Shown: in pieces, positions 36,997 through 49,157 of the stretch
Layout: each line of letters opens with the position of its first letter
How positions within the stretch are numbered: the first letter of the stretch is position 1
Assembly: GCA_904063045.1 (NCBI GenBank)
Contig: CAJFCJ010000004.1
Coordinates: 861,713 to 925,712 of the forward strand
Origin: Dimorphilus gyrociliatus
Taxonomy: Eukaryota > Annelida > Polychaeta > Dinophilidae
DNA: 64,000 bases
Reading direction: 5' to 3'
Position numbers and translations under genes: made by a program
Notes under the pieces: model-generated
What the model was told of the DNA's origin: nothing
The model's database searches: none
Seen by the model: only the letters and a program-made list of their open reading frames with translations

Positions 36997-38080
36997 CTTA
37001 GAGAATAGATGATATTGTTTATATTTTACTTTTGCCGAAATGTCCTAATTTCTTAATTTCCCAGATGTATTAATAAAACCAACTGTTGAGCAAGCAATAA
37101 GCATAGGCCAAAGGAAATACAATCAATAAGGTGTCTTCTATAAAGTATATCAATAATTTCTCAGATGCAGTTAATCTTGTCAAGAAGGTTAAGAGGATTT
37201 ATTATTATCCCTTGGGAGATTCTGATAATAAATGAATTATTAAGTTAAGTATATAACTCCAAACACATACTGAACGTATATAGTCTAGCAAATATGTATA
37301 GCGGCGAATAATCACTTTCTAGCATATACACCCGCATTTAAGACGACGACCCTTCAATATCTAAAGCAGCAAGAACAAGAAAGTTCTTAAGCCTATAAAA
37401 ACAACAAAATCACTCTACAGGTATAAAAGCATATATAACATAAAAAGTTTGACACATAATTCAGAATAATAAATATAGCAAATTTATGCTCAGTTTCCTT
37501 TTACTATGTTTGTTTTATAAATAATACCTTCTTTAAAGCGTATGCACGTTGATTGCTTGCTCCAATGTTAGTTTATTTTCCCGTAGAAGTAGTGTTGATA
37601 TTTATATCAATTGATCAATTGCATTCCAGATGTTTGCTAATTAGTCTTTCTTTAATAATTCAATTTTAATTCAATTTTTGCCTTATTAATGAGCGAATTG
37701 TTGACTCTTTAGATGTATTTATAGTTTATACACTTTTTCCTTTTGTTAATGTTCTTTTCATTTCATTATTCTTTTCTTTAAAGCTTTTTCGATTAAACGA
37801 TACTTTCAAGATGATATGTTACAGCTGTTTATCGTATCTACGTATTATTGTACTTTTGCTTCTCTTTCCACAGTTAACATTCCTTATACTTGTGCGATTT
37901 GTACAATTTTCAAATATTTTATGCAAATTATATTAAGATATTGACAATTTATATCATTATATACAATTTATATTGATTAAACCATATTAATTTCCTAAAT
38001 TTATTACGCAACATCTGTATTTCAATCACGAACGCAATAATATTTCAACAAGGTTGTATTGTTATAATTTTTCTCTTTTA

Positions 38081-38154
38081 CTTTCTCTCACTCTCACTCT
38101 CACTCACTCTCTCTCTCTCTCTCTCTTTCTCTCTTTCTCTCTATTCCTCTCTTT
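38081..38154. repeat. CT/CACTCT polypyrimidine tract
   Basis: About 74 bp of almost pure pyrimidine built of CTCTCA and CT units with a few TTT interruptions. Confidence 0.85.
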
Positions 38155-40379
38155 ATTATATTATTTATGTAATAGTTTTAATTCATTTAAAAAAAATACT
38201 GTAATCTATAAACTACTATTATATTCTATATAATAAATTATATATATTCTCTATATATATCAAACTATTCATCAATTAGTATAAAGTTTCTATAAATAAC
38301 TCGTAAATTATGATATTTACTTATTTTTGGTTTCTTCTCTTTCCAGTTTCTTTAAAGTTCATTTACAATGTTGTTTTTTTTTAATTAAAAATTGAGTATT
38401 AGCTTTCTTAATTAGAGACGGGAATATAAAGAGAAAGCAATTAATTCGTTTTTTATAGTATATTCAAGCCTTGAATAAAAATTTTATAGGTGAATATTTG
38501 ACTAAATTCTTAAAGTTTAATTGGTAAATAGATTATTGAATGGAGAAAATCGCTAATCCTTAAAAAAATCCGACATGTTTTTTATTACTTTTTTTTTTAA
38601 TTCCTCTTCTTTCTCCTCTAGCGGAATCATTTGGGAATGCCTTAAATAACTTTGGAAATATCAATAAGTTCCGTTGATGTTTAGGGCGAGAAATGAAAAA
38701 GGAGAAAAATTTGAGGAATATCAGAAAGAAGATAAATCATGCAATTTTCCGTACGATTTGACCTTTCCAATGACCTTTGAGATAGATAAGGGTGTGGCAC
38801 GACAAACACGCTCTATATCAAATCTATGGTTTATAATTGCAACACTCGTAGTACTTGTACTAGAGAGATGCAATAGTACTATCTGTTATATCTCCCCTTT
38901 GCTGTTTTTTCTTTCTATCATTCTTATTATAAAAGATTCATATTGATTGTCAACGGAGAGACGTATAGACTTTGCTGAAAGACTTCGTACAGTTTCAAAT
39001 GTCAAAAGCAAAAAAAAAAGAAAATTTTTTTTTTATGAATTAGGCTAAAAGGAGAAATATAAAAAAAAGATTGAAAAGAAAATAAGCTTTTCAATAAAAA
39101 GAAAAGAAAATAAAATAATTTTTTTGGTTTTTTTTTTTTAATAAAAAAAATTTTTTTTGAAATGTTGACAAAAAATTTTCAATCAATTAATTATTGACTT
39201 TTTTCAAAATGGTCCTAACAATAGTCAATGTTTTAAGAGTCGTTAAGTATTGACGAGGTGAGATTGACTATTCTTAAACGCATTATGACTATTTAAAGAA
39301 GCGTAAGCGAATCGAATATTTACTATTGTTTGCTGTAGTAATTTGACTGTTTGATACCTTTGATCTTGATTGAATTTTGTGATGTTTTGACCAGGAAATT
39401 ATTAATAATAATCAATTATTATGGTTATAAATTAGCTTATTAGCACTAACTAAGATATAAAGTTTTATATAGAAAATTAGTTTAAAATCTATAATTTCTT
39501 GCAGTTTTCACGTTTAAACTGCAAGTATAACAAAACTAAAAAAGAAAACAGAAAGCAGATGTTCTAGTGAAAGAAGTTATCCGGTTTATTCAACCGTAGT
39601 TTGACATCTACAAAATGAACTTTCTTCCGCAATATTGTTTATTTTTTTCGTATTTTTTTTCACTAATTGGCGAACTAATCTTTTTCAAATTAATCTAGTA
39701 AAGAAACAAGACGAATAGGCTTATTTACTGCAAACCTGTACGACGAATAAACGACATTTAAAAAGCTGATAATGAAAAGACAAACGTTTAAATTGTTACT
39801 AATGAACCAATTGTTTGTCAGGTCACGTTTTCAATTAAATAAAATAAAAGATTGAAGGTGTTACCAGAATTTTAATACAATTTTGAAACGATAGTTTTTT
39901 TTTTATACAAACAAAAAAAAACTTAAGGTTGAAGAAAAGAGATAAAAATATTAAATTGATTTCATATCAAAAACATTTACAAAGGTCGATACGAAATTGT
40001 TTGTAGACCAATCAACGCTGTTACAAACTTTGTTTGCATGACTGCAATTTTGCAGTATATTGTAAGTAGTTTGATTGGCAGGTGGAAGTTGATCAACAGT
40101 ACTCTATTAAAATATTTGAAATCTACCGAAGAAGAAACAGTTTTACATAAAAGTCTTGTAGTAATTTCTTTTTAAGTTTGTTCTCTCTTGCAGTGAAATT
40201 ACCTTAAGCTTTTCTAAGCCAAGTATATAACCATAAATAGCGGGAAATTTTCATCAAAGATAAGTAGATGCTCTACCGCTTTTTATGTAATAAAATTAAA
40301 AATAAAAACAGCAATAAACAAATAAAAAAAATCAAGTAGAGTAGCATCAGTAAACAATCATGAATAAATCATAAATAAA

Positions 40380-40400
40380 CACGATCAGACGTTGATCGTG
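40380..40400. repeat. Perfect inverted repeat, 8-bp arms
   Basis: CACGATCA, a GACGT loop, then TGATCGTG. It is more GC-rich than its surroundings and lies in non-coding DNA. Could be a paired factor-binding site. Confidence 0.7.
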
Positions 40401-41270
40401 ACCGCATAACAGGGTTCGTGTCACTTCACTGCATAATTTCATGCATGAATAATAATTTTATATGCAGACATAAGAGAATAAAGTTCGCCCTACGAATCTA
40501 TTTATCGTTTACACGTTCCGCAATTTTATTATTATTTCCGTTCTCTTCCTTTTCTTTTTTTCCACGCTCTACACAATTACTTTTTACTTTTTCTTTATCT
40601 CATTTTTATAATATCGATAGAGGAGATAGCGCATTACCATTATTACTATTATTGACGTTATTTTACCCGTTCAAGACTTAATACTTTTATTAAGTTTCTG
40701 CTATGTATCAAAAGGAGTACTTGAGCTGAGTTTAAATGGCTAAATAGGTAAAAGGGACAGTACTGAATTTGCATAAACAAAAGAAAGTTACTAATGGAGT
40801 AATTTCACTAAAGATAATGTCATTATTCACAATGAGACGAAATAATGCATTCTCTTCAATTTAGATTATTCCCTACTTAATGTTTATCTTTATTTAGAAG
40901 ATGCAAGAAAGAAAGAATATCATTGTCAGAGAAACTATACAATTCTATTCCTAGAAAGATAAGGGACCCTTTTTCTTTTAGGTTTATTAATAACGTTTAA
41001 AATTAAATGAAGTATAGTTAATTAAACGAGATGATTGGATAAGGATTTTTGATAGAAACTGGTTGGATAAAAGAGTAACTAACTATTTACTATAATAAAT
41101 ATTCATATACACCGAACGCCAAACTAGCACCGACAACCTAATCCATTTCAAATAAGCGTCAATTTACAAAGCAATACTTCTACCAGATTTCTACAGGCAA
41201 ATACACTTTTCTTTACTAGTTTGTCACTGTTTGCCCGAACTAAATACAAGCCAAATCTGCATATATTTAC

Positions 41271-41702
41271 CTCTCATTCTCAGTATTACCAGAACAAGAC
41301 CTCTTCCATTCATCCCCGTATTGATTATACCATGCAATTGTACCTCCGACCTTCTCTTTTATACATTTTTTCTTCTTTAATCTAAAGCTAGGTTTAAACT
41401 TTTCCTGCAGAGTGTTTTTTGTATTTTCATTTTGAATGGCTATTCCTGCCGCCTCTTCTAGTTTTCTTACTCCATTCTGAACGCGATTTTTAAAATTTTC
41501 TATTTCAGCCACTTTTTCCATCTTCTTCTTATAAATACAAACCGGTTTGAGCAGCGATGACAAACTAATGCTCTTCAACATGGACCGATCACGTGATCCT
41601 GCCGCCGTGGTTGGTTTGTACGAACTGGCGCCGCTCTCTTCGCCTTCGGAATGATAAACTGTTCTAAATCGAGATAAAATAGTGGCGCTTTGAAATTTTC
41701 TC
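41271..41702 (-). CDS. Orphan internal exon, possibly an alternative KLHL N-terminal exon
   Basis: Open frame of 143 codons bounded by a strong acceptor (TTTTTTGTTATTTAG before 41702) and a GTAAAT donor after 41271. Incoming and outgoing phases are both 2, so the 432-bp exon is symmetric. The encoded segment is Lys-rich and charged (IYKKKMEKVAEIENF; RLKKKKCIKEKVGG) with no domain I recognise. Its GC content is higher than the flanks, as in the genuine exons here. No continuation was found downstream on the minus strand before the KLHL gene; the phase-2 acceptor of the BTB exon (36071) would accept it in frame and bypass the 36996-36686 exon. It would also need an upstream exon. It may instead belong to an unrecognised small gene. 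Confidence 0.4.
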
Positions 41703-42481
41703 CTAAATAACAAAAAAGAAACCTAAATAAATGAATGTTAATAAAATAATCTATAATTAAATAGTTAAATATCTATTGTAAAAGAAAAATTTATGATTCT
41801 CTTCCCCTATCCGAAAAAGAATATAAAAAAAGACTCCTTTTGATTGTGTTTTATTGGATTTATGGAAGAAGAGTTTTTCTCTCTACTGACGGTTATAAAG
41901 TTTGATGGTTAAATGCAATGTGAAGATAGGCTTAAGATTTTCTCGAAGATTTGCTTTCAAAAAAAATTTATACTGGAAACATAATGTATAAAGAAAAAAT
42001 AAAACAGCAGACTTTTTTTTTAAAAAAACAAAAAGAAAAGAAATTATTAAATCGTCCAAGTTTTTTTTGTATCCTCATTTGAGGTGTATTAAAAAAAAAG
42101 GGGGGGAGGGAGATAAGAATGGAAATAAAGTCTTTTTTATTATGTACTCTTATTTAAGGGAAATTTCAGCTTTTCAACAAAAATTTCCATTACTAAGAGG
42201 CAATCTAAACTCTTCTACTGACAGCTATCGGAGAAAAAGATAAGTTCAAAACTTTTTTAAGACTCATTTGTGAAAAGATTGATCTAGTTATCCTCTTTAG
42301 AGAAAGAAAAAATTTCCATACGACCGTGTTTTTAAGGTTCATTCTTTGTTGCGTTGCCTAGTTCCTAGTTATCTTTTATGAAGAAAAATACAAGTTTTAT
42401 ATTCAATGAAACACGAGTATTAAACAATAATTAACATTTTTAAATTAGTTTTAATTGAACGGATAACTAATATATTATAGT

Positions 42482-42495
42482 TCAGTAGATGGCAG
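42482..42495 (+). promoter_or_regulatory. CTCF-like motif upstream of the IR gene
   Basis: TCAGTAGATGGCAG matches 13 of 14 positions of the CCASYAGRKGGCRS consensus. Same orientation as the copy at 46313-46326 on the other side of the IR gene. Binding is inferred. Confidence 0.45.
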
Positions 42496-43010
42496 CATCT
42501 ATCAACTCTTTTCGATCAGGGGATAATTTATATACATGGAAGATCATTTGTTAGATAAGGAAGAGATAAAATAGTTTCATTTCCCTATTGACTTAAAGTA
42601 ATATAATAAACCTAGATCATTAAAACTTTCAACTTTGTCCGTCAATTACTAAAAATCCGATTTTTTACAAGCCAACAATAACAATTACTTAGGCTACAAA
42701 TAAAAATATTCTTAGATTCATCTCTTTGCAGATATTTAATAATATATTCATATTCTTCTTATCATTTAGCAGAAACATTTTATTTACGACGCTTTTATCT
42801 TATATTATTCTGCAGCTCCATCTGTTACATGAAGTGGAATTTATGACCAAAATAATCCTTCACTACCAAGAAATCCCCTCCTGAATTAGGCAGTGTTAAT
42901 TTCTAGCTATTTTTAGAGATTCATTTATCTTAAACTTAAGGTATAGTAGTATTCTAATTATTTATTTAAATGTAAATCTCTAAATAATTGTATTTTTTTT
43001 ACATATTCTG

Positions 43011-43055
43011 TCTTCTTCTCCTCCTCCTCCTCCTCCTCCAACTCTCCCTCCTCCT
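43011..43055. repeat. (CTC)n trinucleotide repeat
   Basis: TCTTCT then about eight CTC units followed by a C-rich pyrimidine extension. Confidence 0.85.
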
Positions 43056-43934
43056 TTTTCTTTTTCATTATAAGTTAAATTTAGTTCAATGTCATGTAAA
43101 TTAATCAATTTTTTTATGAGGCCATAGTTGAGTATGGCTGAATATCCATTGGCAAAAAGATTTCAGTATAGTTTATATACCAAAAAGCAGAAGCATAAGT
43201 ACGGATTATTCATTCTAAACTATATCTCATTAGTAGTAAGCGCCCCCCTCCCTTAGTTGAAGCTTAAGTCTTTTTTTCCTACAAAAAATAACCCTTACTA
43301 GAGAGAGAAAGATAGAACATGTGTGTATGTTGAAAGAGAGGGTGAGGTTTTGAATGAGAAAGAATAGAGAAAGAAAAGAGAAATATATTTCTTCAACAAT
43401 TGATAGTTTTGAAAGAATTTTCTCAATTTACATTCTATTTTTTGTTGTCAATTTCATTACTTTTATCATTTATGCAAGTAAACTTGTTTTAAAGAAACCA
43501 TAAATTATATAGAATAGAATACAATATATATATTGGCATTACCATAATGGTCAACTTGTAATAAATAACATTATTATTTAGTTTATATTAATATTTACTA
43601 AATTAATACAAAATACAAATTGATTCTTTGTTATTGTCATTCAAATGTATACAACGTATGAGAAATGCTTGTGTACTATTAGCAATTTTATAGTATATAC
43701 AATATAAATTTATTCATTCTTCTATTTTTAGTTAGAAAACCTTTTACAAATGATTTTCTGTAATTAATCTATTTTTATCATTTATTCATTATATAAATAT
43801 TTATTAAAATAATTTACACTCAATATATATAAAGGAAGGAAATTACCTGAAATAGTTTTATATGGCCTGCTGGACAAATTGCTTTTATTTAACTACTTTT
43901 AATATATTTGCTATTAAGAATTCAGTTTTATCTT

Positions 43935-46073
43935 ATGAAAGCTCTACTATTCGTTTTCTATAATTTTTTACTGTACCACTGTAGCTTTGAAGGTAAAATT
44001 GTAAAAGTTTATTAAAATATTTAATGCATTAATGCAGAAAATTATATTTCTTAGATGAGAATTGTTTACAGCCGGCTTTCAAATTTTATCAAAGTTTAGC
44101 AACTGTCTTGAATGCTAGTCTGGCTAAAAGAATTCTATTATTTAATGAAGATAACTTTGAAATAAATGAATTTATTGACGAATTATCTAAAAATGGACAA
44201 ACTGTTGAGAAGTATACATGGAATTCTGAACCTTATGTAAATTTAGACCATTATATTCATTATTATTCTGGCAATCTTAACGATACAAAAAAAGCACTGG
44301 AAAGGGTAAATAATATATTATATTTTATATCAAATAAATTAGGATTATAGATAATTCTAATTTAATTCAGATTAAGGATTATAAGATTATAGGACCTTTG
44401 TATAAATGGATATTCTATGTTAATAATTCAGACTATGCCAATGTTTATCAAATGTTTAAAAAGTCCTTAAATCCTGGAGATAATGTTTTATGGCTTTTTC
44501 ACTCTGGTAATAAGATTTTAATTAAACAATGGAAAAATATATACTTTAGCCAAATTGGATATTGTACGAATAGAGAAGTAAGATAAGTTTCCCTCTTAAA
44601 CATATGATAAGTCTCTTTCGTTATAAACAAATAAACAAACAAATAAAAGATATATTTGACAAGTTCGCTATTTCTACCATTTACGGGTTTTTATGGAAAA
44701 GAATTTACTGTTGCCCTTATGGAGGTTAATTAATTAATTAATATTTTTGTTTGAATAATAATATTTTAAAATTTAGTTTGAATATTTTCAAGTACGAAAA
44801 GAATTTGGTGGCAGGGTATTGTATTTTGGTATTTTCATTGATATACTTACTCTATTAGCGGAGCGTTTAAAGTTTAAATTTAAAATTATTGAACCTAAAG
44901 GACCAAATAATAATATGTCAATTGATGATATGATGCAATATATAAGCCAAAGAGTTAGTATACTTTTTAAAAAAATTTGAACTTTAAACCACTTATTCTA
45001 ATCCTTAGAAAGCTGATCTTTCTATTGGACCATATAGAGTATCAGATGATGGAATGAAAATTGTTGATTTTCTTACAACGTTTCACCTAGAAAGTTCCGG
45101 TTTACTTTTAAGAAAGCCTAATGCCTTTCAATCCTTCTACTTAACCAAACCATTTAAACAAGAAGTTTGGTTTTGTTTCGTCTGTTTCATAGTCTTTTCA
45201 GCTTTAGTCCTATTCCTATTTTCGCGTATAGAATGTCAGGGGAATATAAAGTTTAATTCTATTTTTAATATTCAGGCATTTAATACGTTTAGATTTTATC
45301 TATGGTACACTGTTGGAGCTTCATTAAATCAAGGAGGCAAAATACTTCACGATAATAAACCTTGGGTTAAAATAGTTATTTCCTTTATGTGGCTTTCAAT
45401 TGTAATACTTTTAGCTGTATTTTTTGGTAATTTAATGGCTTTTCTAGGGGTGAAAAATTTTAAATTACCCATAAATTCTTTAGAAGATGCTTTAAACAAT
45501 GAAAATTTTGAACTAGTAACATTTGAAACTAGTGACTATACATTATTATTTAGAACATCAAAATTAAGCCTGTTTAAGAGAGTTTGGGAAAAACTAACAA
45601 AGAATAGAAAAAAGTATATACTGCCTAGTATTAGAACATCAATAAGTAGTTTAGAAGAAGGTAAAAATGCTTTAATGAATGATAGAAGCGTATTAACTTT
45701 TATGGAAAATGTCGATTGTTCTCTAACAACAACTCCAAAAAAGAATGATTTCGCATATTTCCCAACATCTTTTATGGTCCCAAAAAATTCACCATATCAA
45801 CGAGTCTTGGGAAGTTCTTTACTTGAAGTTTGCCTAGATTTCGGATTTAAAATTGCCATCTTTAAAAACTATAATATAGTACCGAAACCTACGAAATGTG
45901 ATGTAACAAAGTCTCTCTCATCAATAAGCTTAGACATGATTCGACCGGCAATATATCTATATGTGAGCGGTGTTGCGCTATCAATTGGTATCTTTTTAGC
46001 AGAGAGATTAGTACAGTTTTTGAAGACGGAGAGAAAGAATAGTGTATATCCTTCATCAGTAGAGGGAAATTGA
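43935..46073 (+). CDS. Divergent ionotropic (IR/iGluR-type) receptor channel, 5 exons
   Basis: Ligand-gated cation channel subunit of the ionotropic glutamate receptor superfamily, predicted plasma membrane. Exons are 43935-43992, 44055-44305, 44371-44577, 44777-44953 and 45009-46073, giving 585 aa. A signal peptide (about 1-17) is followed by a short N-terminal region with no full leucine/isoleucine/valine-binding-like domain, as in IR-type receptors. Then come S1 (KADLSIGPYRVS), M1 (about 284-304), a re-entrant pore loop with VGASLNQGG (about 326-343), M3 (about 351-377), S2 and M4 near the C terminus. The glutamate-binding Arg of S1 is replaced (Gly at the aligned place before KIVDF). The S2 acidic residue is kept (FMEN, Glu about 464). 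The M3 gate motif SYTANLAAF is degraded to VFFGNLMAF. These changes suggest a non-glutamate ligand or a chemosensory role; that is inference. Confidence 0.9.
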
Positions 46074-46312
46074 ATTATATCAATTGCTAAATTAATTATT
46101 AACTTAATGTTGTAACTCTGAGTCATAGAACTATTGATATATTTGCTTGTTCCTTTTCTTTCTCATTCACTAATTGGTTTCTGTTTGTATAAATTACTGT
46201 GTTACTTTATGTTACACAACTGCTATTTGGAAAAATTATCATAAATAACAATATGCTCTATTTGTAGATGTGTTGGAGAAAATTTTAAAAACTAAATTAA
46301 TTAGTTTACTTA

Positions 46313-46326
46313 CCGCTAGATGGCAG
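46313..46326 (+). promoter_or_regulatory. CTCF-like motif downstream of the IR gene
   Basis: CCGCTAGATGGCAG matches 13 of 14 positions of CCASYAGRKGGCRS, 240 bp after the IR stop codon. It shares the 10-mer TAGATGGCAG with the copy upstream of the gene. Confidence 0.45.
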
Positions 46327-46953
46327 TAGACGTATCTTAGATAGACAGATATAGGGGAATCCATGTATATATTATAAAAGATATACAGTTTAAGCGTTTA
46401 TAGATACTATTTACATAAATACATATTTTTTTTGCTATCCCATCTGAATTTGAAATCAAATAGGGGAGATAAGAATATTACAGTTGAATTCTATTATGAT
46501 TAGTTTTGCAATTTCTTTCTGACTAATACAGCATTTAGTAAACTCGTTTCACGAAAGATGGCGTGATATGATGCTAGGTAAAAGGAGGAATTGCTAAAAA
46601 TTTAGCTAAAACAACTTTATTACTGAAGATTATGTACTTAAAGATAAATATACTCTATTGTTTTAAAGTTTTTACCTTCAAAGAAGGATTTTATAGGTTA
46701 TAACCTGATAGAAAATCTTTCGAGTACTGCAAAATTGACTAAGTGAAATGAAGAATAGAAAATCTGTATAATGTTTCTTCCACTTCGATTTCTTGCCTTA
46801 GTTTCCATATTTGTAAGCTTTGGAAATATTTTTTTACGCCTCACATCATAAAACTGCACCGAACCGCAAAACGTGGTTACAAAAAAGTTGTACAGTTGCA
46901 CTAAGACGGGAATACATGCGAAGATAACTAGGGCAGTCGACAATGCTAAAAAT

Positions 46954-47307
46954 GCGTCCGATTAGAAGCGTCTCTTTTTCGTCGCCTTGTCGAGCATAAT
47001 GAACGACTCCACAGAGGCGTCGCTTCATCTGAATGTCCCAAATGCGAAGACGTCTGGCAGCCGTCGCTGGAGAGTATGCATAGTAGTACGAAATAACAGT
47101 CCTAGACTTTCTCAGACGCCCCGGAAATGAGTGGATTTGACAAGATATTAGAGCTTTGAAAATAGTCTTATATGAATTTTTTCTGCGTCATTTCACCGAA
47201 AAATTGAGCGGCTCTTTTGTTGTTTAAAGGCCTACTTAGATAAAAGTAACGCCCTTCCGATGGGAATTGATTGGTTGATATGGCGTAAACAGCGTCGTTT
47301 TAGACGC
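46954..47307. promoter_or_regulatory. Cluster of GCGTC/GACGC motifs in a GC-richer island
   Basis: GCGTC or GACGC occurs at 46954, 46969, 47017, 47115, 47292 and 47303, with a related GACGTC at 47049, all within 355 bp. Further copies lie at 47567, 47893, 48202 and 49005. The stretch is clearly richer in GC and CpG than the surrounding DNA and has no coherent reading frame. It looks like a regulatory island or a promoter with an unrecognised non-coding first exon. Confidence 0.4.
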
Positions 47308-48074
47308 TTTTGGGTGGTAAGAGATAGTAAAGAAAAGGAGAGGATTACTGTCGAAGCTTATATTTAGAATTATTTATGGCCCTGAAATAAATAAAACAAC
47401 ATGAGTCATTTGCATTTTTAGTGATACCCTAAAACTTGTTAACATAATATAATCAAAAGAAAACATTTTTCAATAAATAAGATTTCTTATTGAAATTAAT
47501 ATCGGCCATAAGTATTGTAATAAGATTATTTACGTCAACCGTATAAATGCTTAGGCTTAAGCGAGTGACGCTTTTGGAATGCACAAGATAATGGAAGCCG
47601 GTAAGAAGAGTGCATCGATCAAGCGAAATTAATGAATATTGGTATATTCCGAAAACGACATTCTCTGAGTCATCGTAGCGTACGAGACTGTTATATGTAC
47701 TATATATAAAGATAATATAATAAGCAAATTTACAAAGAAATTATCGGAGGATGCAAATAGAAGAAAAGCGATTTATCTCATAAGGAAAAGAAACTAAATA
47801 TATATATTTATAACACGTTAATGAATAGTTTTGAAGCTTTCCAAGTAGTGGATCAATTTAGTTAATAGGCGTATCTTTCAACTCGCCTTAGAGCGTCATT
47901 GTAAATTGCGTAACCTTCATTTTGCAGTTGATTACGCAGAGAAAACGAGCTAGAATCGCTTGCATTCCTCTGAAGGTTATACAAAGATAAACGAAGAAGA
48001 GTACTAAGAGACTAATCAAGCTTATAGAAGAGAATTATTAATGAACAGAGAAAGATCATGGCACCATCAAATTA

Positions 48075-48115
48075 TCTAATGAATCATTTCATAACAATGT
48101 TTCTGATTCATTAGA
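48075..48115. repeat. Perfect 12-bp-arm inverted repeat
   Basis: TCTAATGAATCA (48075-48086), a 17-base loop, then TGATTCATTAGA (48104-48115). Each arm contains TAATGA/TGATTCAT homeodomain-like sequence, so it could act as a divergent binding-site pair or form an RNA hairpin if transcribed. Confidence 0.75.
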
Positions 48116-49157
48116 AGACGAAAAAAATATTAAATAAATTATTAATTTTTCACAAAAGGGCGCAAAGAGAAGAAAAAGAATTTTTTCTTATTAATAAAAG
48201 AGACGCTCTCGGGCAGAACAATCAAAGAAACGCCCAATTTGATACTTATATTACGTTATTCTTTTCACTATAAGGATAAGAAAGGAGGGGAAGTGGGATA
48301 AGCCAGAACCTTTTACCCATCTTAATCTACTAATATATGCTTCATTCATAACTGCTTTAAGGGACTAATAATTTCATATAACCGTTAATTGTATAATGAA
48401 ATCACCTCTACGTAACTCATCTAATTATCGCGTTCAGCTATTTTGACAGGAACGGGAAATGACTGCATGACGTCTTCTCGTTAGCCTTTGATGTGATTTT
48501 CTCCTCTTTCTCTCAGTTCTTCTCTTTGACATTTATACATGAACTATTAACGTTCTGGAAGGTTAGTTAGCGATCTTGTTGGTTGTTAAAATGCTTTACG
48601 GTATGTCTAATTGTTAAATGTTAAAATTGTCACAGTCATTATAACATCAATAGTCGTTTTCATCGGTTTAAACAAATGTACCAAACCGTAAAATTTCACT
48701 CAGCAAAAAGAAGGGAGGGGGCGGAAAGACAAAAAAATTGTCCTCATAAATAAATTCTATTCAAATAAGGAGTTTTGTTGAAATTTTAAAGCAAAATGAA
48801 TAAGAAGAGGAAGAACAAGAGGAAGAAGAAGAGAAGGTAATGGAAAAATTTTTTTAAATATAAAGTACCATATTTATAGTCAAATGCAGTTTTCGGCTTA
48901 AGCTTCTAATTCTTGTTCGGCCGATAAAAAACGAATATACGACCGCTTGTTAATGGAACATAATTCAAGCTGTGAAGGGCCGATCAATGTCGAAAAAAGC
49001 GGTAGCGTCTCTTTCTTTTATCACATGAATATAGTCAACGAAACCTATATTTTGATCTTATAACATAGCAATAGTTAAAATTGACATGCCAGGTGTTTAT
49101 GGGTGAGATATTACTGTTTTGCAGTTGTTACTTGTCACGCACGTCAATTAAACTAGA

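Larger units (their letters stand above)
36997..41270. other. Long region upstream of the KLHL start
   Basis: About 4.3 kb of AT-rich DNA, either intergenic or, if the exon at 41271-41702 belongs to the KLHL gene, an intron. It contains a CT-rich tract (38081-38154), A/T homopolymer-rich sequence near 39010-39170 and an inverted repeat at 40380-40400. Open frames at 38674-38946 and 40418-40681 look random. Confidence 0.5.
41703..43934. other. Intergenic region upstream of the IR gene
   Basis: About 2.2 kb with no recognised gene. It contains a CTCF-like motif (42482-42495), a (CTC)n trinucleotide repeat (43011-43055) and a GA-rich run near 43300-43380. Confidence 0.5.

Noticed and set aside
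38674-38946. 90-codon plus-strand open frame with a hydrophobic C-terminal part
   Set aside because: It begins at TTG-ATG in AT-rich DNA; the hydrophobic stretch is what T-rich codons give by chance. No family match.
40418-40681. 87-codon plus-strand open frame
   Set aside because: Leu/Phe/Ser-rich translation of T-rich sequence with no supporting context.
46698-47028. Overlapping minus-strand open frames in the GC-richer island
   Set aside because: Two different frames, neither coherent nor with good splice sites; the island is better explained as non-coding regulatory DNA.
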